From contig JAUIBE010000030.1 of the NCBI GenBank assembly GCA_030428105.1, positions 1-34,778 on the forward strand: a stretch of DNA of 34,778 nt, written 5' to 3'. This DNA is from Gammaproteobacteria bacterium (lineage in GTDB: Bacteria; Pseudomonadota; Gammaproteobacteria; Xanthomonadales; SZUA-36). Below, one piece after another: positions 31,398 to 34,778 of the stretch; the stretch's first letter is position 1, and every line of letters starts with the position of its first letter. The notes beneath the pieces were generated by a model. It made no database searches. It saw nothing but the letters and a program-made list of their open reading frames with translations, and had not been told where the DNA came from. The position numbers and the translations under genes were made by a program.

Positions 31398-31432
31398 GAT
31401 AGTAAATAACTATCATAATCTATCAAAAATAG
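31398..31432 (+). promoter_or_regulatory. OxyR-type four-element LysR operator
   Basis: ATAG/CTAT tetrads start at 31399 (ATAG), 31410 (CTAT), 31420 (CTAT) and 31429 (ATAG), spaced 9-11 bases apart. That is one element per helical turn, as in the OxyR consensus ATAG-N7-CTAT-N7-ATAG-N7-CTAT. The first two form an exact dyad, GATAGT-AAATA-ACTATC (31398-31414). The site lies 20 bases upstream of the LysR gene and about 90 bases upstream of the carbonic anhydrase. TTGATT (31438-31443) just beyond could be the anhydrase -35. Confidence 0.65.
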
Positions 31433-31521
31433 GGAATTGATTTAGCACCTGTTCTCTCCCACCATTAACCGCATCCCGGCCATGCGCCGGTTTTTTGATT
31501 GCACAGGCAAGGAGCGACAGC

Positions 31522-32154
31522 GTGAAACACGTGATTGAAGGCGTACTCAAATTCCGGTCCGAGGTATTTCCCGGTCGGCAGGAACTGTTTTCGGAACTGG
31601 CCAGTGGGCAAAGCCCCCAGGTGTTGTTCATCACCTGCGCGGACAGCCGGATCGATCCCAGCCTGGTTACCCAGTGTGGGCCTGGCGAGCTGTTCATTTG
31701 CCGCAATGCCGGCAACATCGTTCCGCCCTGGGGTCCGACTGCGGAGAGCAACACCGCGTCGATTGAGTACGCAGTGTCGGTGCTGGGCGTTAGCGACGTG
31801 GTGGTCTGTGGGCATACTGACTGCGGCGCCATGAAAGGCGCACTGGCGCCGGAAGGGCTTGAAGAGCTTCCGCAGGTTTCTGGTTGGCTGGGCCACAGCC
31901 GGGCCGCTGTTGCCACCGCTAAAGCGCGTCACCCAGGTTTGGAGGGTGAAGCGTTGCTGGCGGCAGTAACCGAGGAGAACGTTCTGCTGCAGCTGCAGCA
32001 CCTACGAACGCATCCGGCGATTACGGCTGCCCAGGCGCGGGGTGAACTGCGCCTGCATGGCTGGCTGTACGACATTGGCCCTGGCGAGATTCGAGCACAC
32101 GATCCGCAATCGGGCCAGTTTGAAGCTGTGCACCCGTTGCGCCACGTGGCCTGA
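31522..32154 (+). CDS. Beta-class carbonic anhydrase
   Basis: 210 residues from GTG 31522, with AAGGAG 8 bases upstream; the frame extends to TTG 31495. The zinc-site motifs are ITCADSRIDP (Cys-x-Asp-x-Arg) and VVCGHTDCGAM (His-x2-Cys). CRNAGNIVPPW and ASIEYAVSVLGV are also typical. It interconverts CO2 and bicarbonate in the cytoplasm. The SulP transporter begins 47 bases downstream, so the pair probably supplies bicarbonate or balances CO2/HCO3-. The divergent OxyR-like regulator is the likely controller. Confidence 0.95.
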   Translation: MKHVIEGVLKFRSEVFPGRQELFSELASGQSPQVLFITCADSRIDPSLVTQCGPGELFICRNAGNIVPPWGPTAESNTASIEYAVSVLGVSDVVVCGHTDCGAMKGALAPEGLEELPQVSGWLGHSRAAVATAKARHPGLEGEALLAAVTEENVLLQLQHLRTHPAITAAQARGELRLHGWLYDIGPGEIRAHDPQSGQFEAVHPLRHVA

Positions 32155-32201
32155 GCCCGGTCAAACCCCTTCAAGGAAACTGCAAGCGGACTGCTGAATC
32201 G

Positions 32202-33842
32202 ATGAAATTTTTCAATACCACGAACCTTCGCGGCGACCTGATGGGCGGCCTGACCGCCGGCATCGTCGCGCTTCCCCTGGCGCTGGCTTTCGGCGAGGCG
32301 TCTGGCGCTGGCCCGATTGCCGGCCTGTACGGCGCCATCATTGTTGGCTTCCTGGCCTCGCTGTTCGGCGGAACAGGCAGCCAGGTGTCTGGCCCGACCG
32401 GACCGATGGTGGTGGTGTTCGCCGGGGTGTTCGCTAGCCTGTCCGGCGAGCCGGCCCTGGTGTTTGCCGCGGTGATACTGGCCGGCTTGTTGCAGATTGT
32501 GTTTGGCGTATTTCGCCTGGGGCAATTTATTCGCCTGGTGCCTTACCCGGTGATTTCCGGCTTCATGAGTGGCATCGGGGTAATCATTATTGCCCTGCAG
32601 CTGTCTCGACTGTTCGGCCATGAGCCGGAAGGTTCGGGCACCATTCCGGCCCTGGCCAGTATCCCCGATGCGGTGATGGCGCCCAACGCCATCGCGCTGA
32701 TGATTGGCCTGGTGACGCTGGCGATGGTGTTTTTCTGGCCGCGTAACCTGGGCAAATGGATTCCCGCGCCGCTGGCGGCGCTGGCGTTCGCCACCGGGCT
32801 TTCCGTGATGATGCCGGGCGCGCCGATCCTGGGCGATGTGCCCACTGGCCTGCCTTCGTTCATCATGCCGGGGTTCTCCCAGGATTCCCTGTTCGTGGTG
32901 CTTGAGGCGGCCGTCCTGCTGGCGCTGCTGGGCGCCATCGACAGCCTGCTGACTTCGCTGGTGGCCGACAATATGACCCGCACGCGGCACGATTCAAACC
33001 GCGAACTGGTAGGGCAGGGTATCGGCAACACCGTGGCAGGCCTGTTTGGCGCGATTCCCGGTGCGGGCGCCACCATGCGCACGGTTGTAAACATTCGCAG
33101 CGGTGGACAGTTCAAGCTTTCCGGCATGACCCACGCGCTGGTTCTCCTGGCCACCGCGCTGGTGCTGGCGCCGGTTGCTTCCTTGATTCCGCACGCCGCG
33201 CTGGCGGGCATCCTGATCAAGGTTGGCTACGACATTATTGACTGGACCTACCTGAAGCGCGCTCATCGCGGGCCGCGTTGGGACCTCGCCCTGGTCATGG
33301 TTGTGCTGGGCCTGACGGTATTTGTGGACCTGATTACCGCGGTCGCCGTGGGTGTGGTGCTGGCTGCACTGGCTTTCGTCAAGCAGCTGGCCGAGCAGCA
33401 ACTGCGTGACCTGAAGCTGGACCACGAGCAGGTGGACGACGCCGAGGAGCGCGCCCAGCTCGCTCGCTTGCGTTCGCACGTTTCCGTGTTCGAGTTTGGC
33501 GGGCCGCTGAGCTTCGGCGCGGCCGCAGACGTTGGTCACCACGTTCGCGAGAAGTCAGACGGACTGGACAAGGTGTTGATCCTGGACTTTTCGCGGGTGT
33601 CCTTCCTCGACCTGTCAGCCGCCAAGGCGGTGGAGACCATTGTTGAGGACGCCGGCAAAGCCGGGAAAGTGGTTTACCTGGCGGGCGTCTCCCGCAGAGT
33701 GCGCGATGTGCTCGACGGCCTGGGTATTTCTTCGGCCATCGGAGAGGGTCACTGGTTTGCCGACCGGCGACAGGCGCTGACCGCGGCTGAGAACCACGTC
33801 AACAGGCTTGCTGTGCCGGGCGACGCTATTCCAGTTAATTAG
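32202..33842 (+). CDS. SulP-family anion transporter with C-terminal STAS domain
   Basis: 546 residues, ATG 32202. The membrane domain (about residues 1-400, 10-14 hydrophobic helices) opens with LRGDLMGGLTAGIVALPLALAFGEASG and includes GPTGPMVVVFAG and GAIPGAGATMRTVVNIRSGG, all typical SulP/SLC26. The STAS domain follows (about 425-530; VLILDFSRVSFLDLSAAKAVE). SulP proteins carry sulfate or bicarbonate; BicA is the bicarbonate example. Adjacent carbonic anhydrase favours bicarbonate here. Length and domains are complete. Confidence 0.93.
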   Translation: MKFFNTTNLRGDLMGGLTAGIVALPLALAFGEASGAGPIAGLYGAIIVGFLASLFGGTGSQVSGPTGPMVVVFAGVFASLSGEPALVFAAVILAGLLQIVFGVFRLGQFIRLVPYPVISGFMSGIGVIIIALQLSRLFGHEPEGSGTIPALASIPDAVMAPNAIALMIGLVTLAMVFFWPRNLGKWIPAPLAALAFATGLSVMMPGAPILGDVPTGLPSFIMPGFSQDSLFVVLEAAVLLALLGAIDSLLTSLVADNMTRTRHDSNRELVGQGIGNTVAGLFGAIPGAGATMRTVVNIRSGGQFKLSGMTHALVLLATALVLAPVASLIPHAALAGILIKVGYDIIDWTYLKRAHRGPRWDLALVMVVLGLTVFVDLITAVAVGVVLAALAFVKQLAEQQLRDLKLDHEQVDDAEERAQLARLRSHVSVFEFGGPLSFGAAADVGHHVREKSDGLDKVLILDFSRVSFLDLSAAKAVETIVEDAGKAGKVVYLAGVSRRVRDVLDGLGISSAIGEGHWFADRRQALTAAENHVNRLAVPGDAIPVN

Positions 33843-33867
33843 CAGCTGGTTGTTAACTATCAGCCTG

Positions 33868-33898
33868 GGCGGCCACCGCGGTGGCTGCCTGGGCTTTT
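33868..33898 (+). terminator. Intrinsic terminator between convergent genes
   Basis: GGCGGCCACC and GGTGGCTGCC form a 10-bp stem with one mismatch around a GC loop (33868-33889), followed by TGGGCTTTT. It lies 26 bases after the SulP stop and abuts the stop of the PepSY-like gene on the other strand. The U-tract is short (four). Confidence 0.6.
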
Positions 33899-34418
33899 AG
33901 TGCGCCCACTCGTCGGCCAACAACTCTGCCTGGCCGGCGTGGAATTTAACCTCCAGCTTGCGCGGCTCGTCGCCATCGCCGGGGCCGAAAAACTCGTAGA
34001 TCACCACGCCGTCACCCTGGTCGCTTTCGATGATGCGGTGGGGCGCCCAGCCTGGGACCGCTTGCTTCAACTCCAAACCCACCGGCTCGGGAACCTGGGT
34101 CATGTCAATGTCACGCTGGATTTCCATCACCTTCCAGCCGTCGGCGGTGAGCATCATGTCGAGTTCAAGTTCGCTGCCGTCTTCCAGTGTTCCACCCACG
34201 TCATAGTATTCGCGCCCGTCACGGGTTTCGTACTCGGCTTGCTCAATCGCCAGGTCGGGCCGCGCTTTTGACGCCGCTTGCAGTACGGCCGGAGGGACCT
34301 CGGCCAGTGCTGTGTCCTGCTTGCCGCTGGTGACCACCTTTTCACCCGCTACCGCCGAAAATGCTGTTAAAAGCATCATTGCCACCGGTGTCATTACACG
34401 AACTATCAGCTTACGCAT
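33897..34418 (-). CDS. Secreted PepSY-like (BLIP-like) domain protein
   Basis: 173 residues, ATG 34418, with AAGGAG 9 bases upstream. The signal peptide is MRKLIVRVMTPVAMMLLTAFSAVAG. Two similar ~60-residue units follow. The first is VPPAVLQAASKARPDLAIEQAEYE...YDVGGTLEDGSELELDMMLTADGWKVMEIQRDI and the second is GLELKQAVPGWAPHRIIESD...VIYEFFG...RKLEVKFHAGQAELLADEW. The helix plus four-strand pattern resembles PepSY-like putative inhibitors of periplasmic proteins. Target unknown. It stands alone, between the SulP terminator and a 330-base intergenic region. Confidence 0.75.
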   Translation of the reverse strand: MRKLIVRVMTPVAMMLLTAFSAVAGEKVVTSGKQDTALAEVPPAVLQAASKARPDLAIEQAEYETRDGREYYDVGGTLEDGSELELDMMLTADGWKVMEIQRDIDMTQVPEPVGLELKQAVPGWAPHRIIESDQGDGVVIYEFFGPGDGDEPRKLEVKFHAGQAELLADEWAH

Positions 34419-34484
34419 GGGTTTGTCTCCTTCTCTGGGTGGTTGAGCGAATCGCGTAGCGATCCGGGTCCGGGCGCGGACGCA

Positions 34485-34502
34485 GGTTCACTGTAGTGAA
34501 CC
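34485..34502. promoter_or_regulatory. Perfect 18-bp dyad, candidate operator
   Basis: GGTTCACTGTAGTGAACC has two 8-base arms around GT. This size and symmetry fit a dimeric repressor site (TetR- or GntR-like). It is 67 bases upstream of the PepSY-like gene and about 245 bases upstream of the right-edge gene. The regulator is not in the window as far as I can tell. Confidence 0.4.
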
Positions 34503-34698
34503 GAAGGGTCGAATTCAAATCTGCCCGGATTCGGGCACCTGGTGCGTATTGTCAGGCGTAACGCACATATTCGTGCACGACCGCACCGTGATGGAACCAT
34601 TCTAAAATGCTGCTTGGGTTGAGGTGATGTAACCCATTGAAATACAGAGGTTAATTAGTGGCATGAAATCTGCATATCGAAGGTTGTGCGCCTTTCAA

Positions 34699-34719
34699 CC
34701 TGGCCCGGCAACGGCCAGG
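34699..34719 (+). other. Leader hairpin before the right-edge gene
   Basis: A 7-bp stem (CCTGGCC/GGCCAGG) with a 7-base loop lies 15 bases before the AGGAG of the right-edge gene. It could stabilise or attenuate the leader, or be the end of an upstream transcript. No T-run follows. Confidence 0.3.
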
Positions 34720-34747
34720 GGGCACCACGTCAACCAGGAGAATCGAT

Positions 34748-34778
34748 ATGCACAAACGCACGTTACTTTTTGCTGCCT
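34748..34778 (+). CDS. Start of an exported protein (partial, cut by the right edge)
   Basis: ATG 34748 is preceded by AGGAG 9 bases upstream. The ten visible residues (MHKRTLLFAA) look like the positive and hydrophobic start of a signal peptide. Nothing more can be said. Confidence 0.5.
   Translation, partial: MHKRTLLFAA

Larger units (their letters stand above)
34419..34747. other. Intergenic region with several dyads, no gene seen
   Basis: No coding frame is supported here. Inverted repeats are ATCGC-GTA-GCGAT (34451-34463), GGTTCACT-GT-AGTGAACC (34485-34502), TGCCCG-GATT-CGGGCA (34522-34537) and CCTGGCC-N7-GGCCAGG (34699-34719). The 3' part is more AT-rich and probably holds the promoter of the last gene. 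TTGAAA at 34637-34642 is a possible -35, but no -10 at standard spacing is convincing. Confidence 0.5.

Noticed and set aside
31929-32990. Minus-strand frame of 353 codons rich in His, Arg and Gln
   Set aside because: Antisense to the carbonic anhydrase and SulP genes; composition is typical of a shadow frame.

Overview
The window is a dense, GC-rich stretch (roughly 60% or more G+C by eye) of a gammaproteobacterial chromosome. A diderm host is suggested by an AsmA-like envelope protein, Sec and Tat signal peptides, a TlpA-like thioredoxin, and a secreted beta-helix protein whose C-terminus ends in ...LFSSGFE, a tail I associate with Wenzhouxiangella/Xanthomonadales-type bacteria. That taxonomic call is an inference. 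No tRNA, rRNA, insertion sequence or CRISPR array was found.

Layout. 1-5385 (minus): a secreted TAP-like alpha/beta hydrolase (runs off the left edge), a secreted serine beta-lactamase-family hydrolase and a large AsmA-like protein. 5529-7656 (plus): a secreted unknown, a small ribbon-helix-helix-like protein with a repeat-rich upstream region, and an SDR oxidoreductase with a signal peptide. 7687-9720 (minus): a second beta-lactamase-family hydrolase and a gamma-carbonic-anhydrase-like hexapeptide protein.

9904-14088 is the most unusual part. It holds a TIR/SEFIR-domain membrane protein (plus) convergent with a four-gene minus-strand operon: a protein made of 13 near-identical decapeptide repeats, a caspase-like protease, a small multi-pass membrane protein, and a type I metacaspase/orthocaspase. 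This looks like a conflict or regulated-cell-death module. The arginine-punctuated repeat protein could be a protease substrate. A membrane TPR protein with a TolB/FlgO-like domain (14249-16279) is transcribed divergently from it.

16358-18591 (plus): an exported DUF2785 protein and a Tat-type FAD oxidoreductase. 18821-20487: a hipBA toxin-antitoxin pair behind a strikingly AT-rich promoter island. 20510-21932: a membrane thioredoxin (minus) divergent from a Tat-type intradiol dioxygenase (plus). 22075-24518: lysA overlapping a glycosyltransferase. 24499-30343 (minus): an ECF sigma factor overlapping a Ser/Thr kinase with a TPR-like sensor, then a secreted unknown and a CSLREA beta-helix protein. 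30434-33842: an OxyR-like LysR regulator lacking the redox cysteines, divergent from a beta-carbonic anhydrase and SulP transporter pair with an OxyR-type four-element operator between them. The right end has a secreted PepSY-like protein and the first codons of another exported protein.
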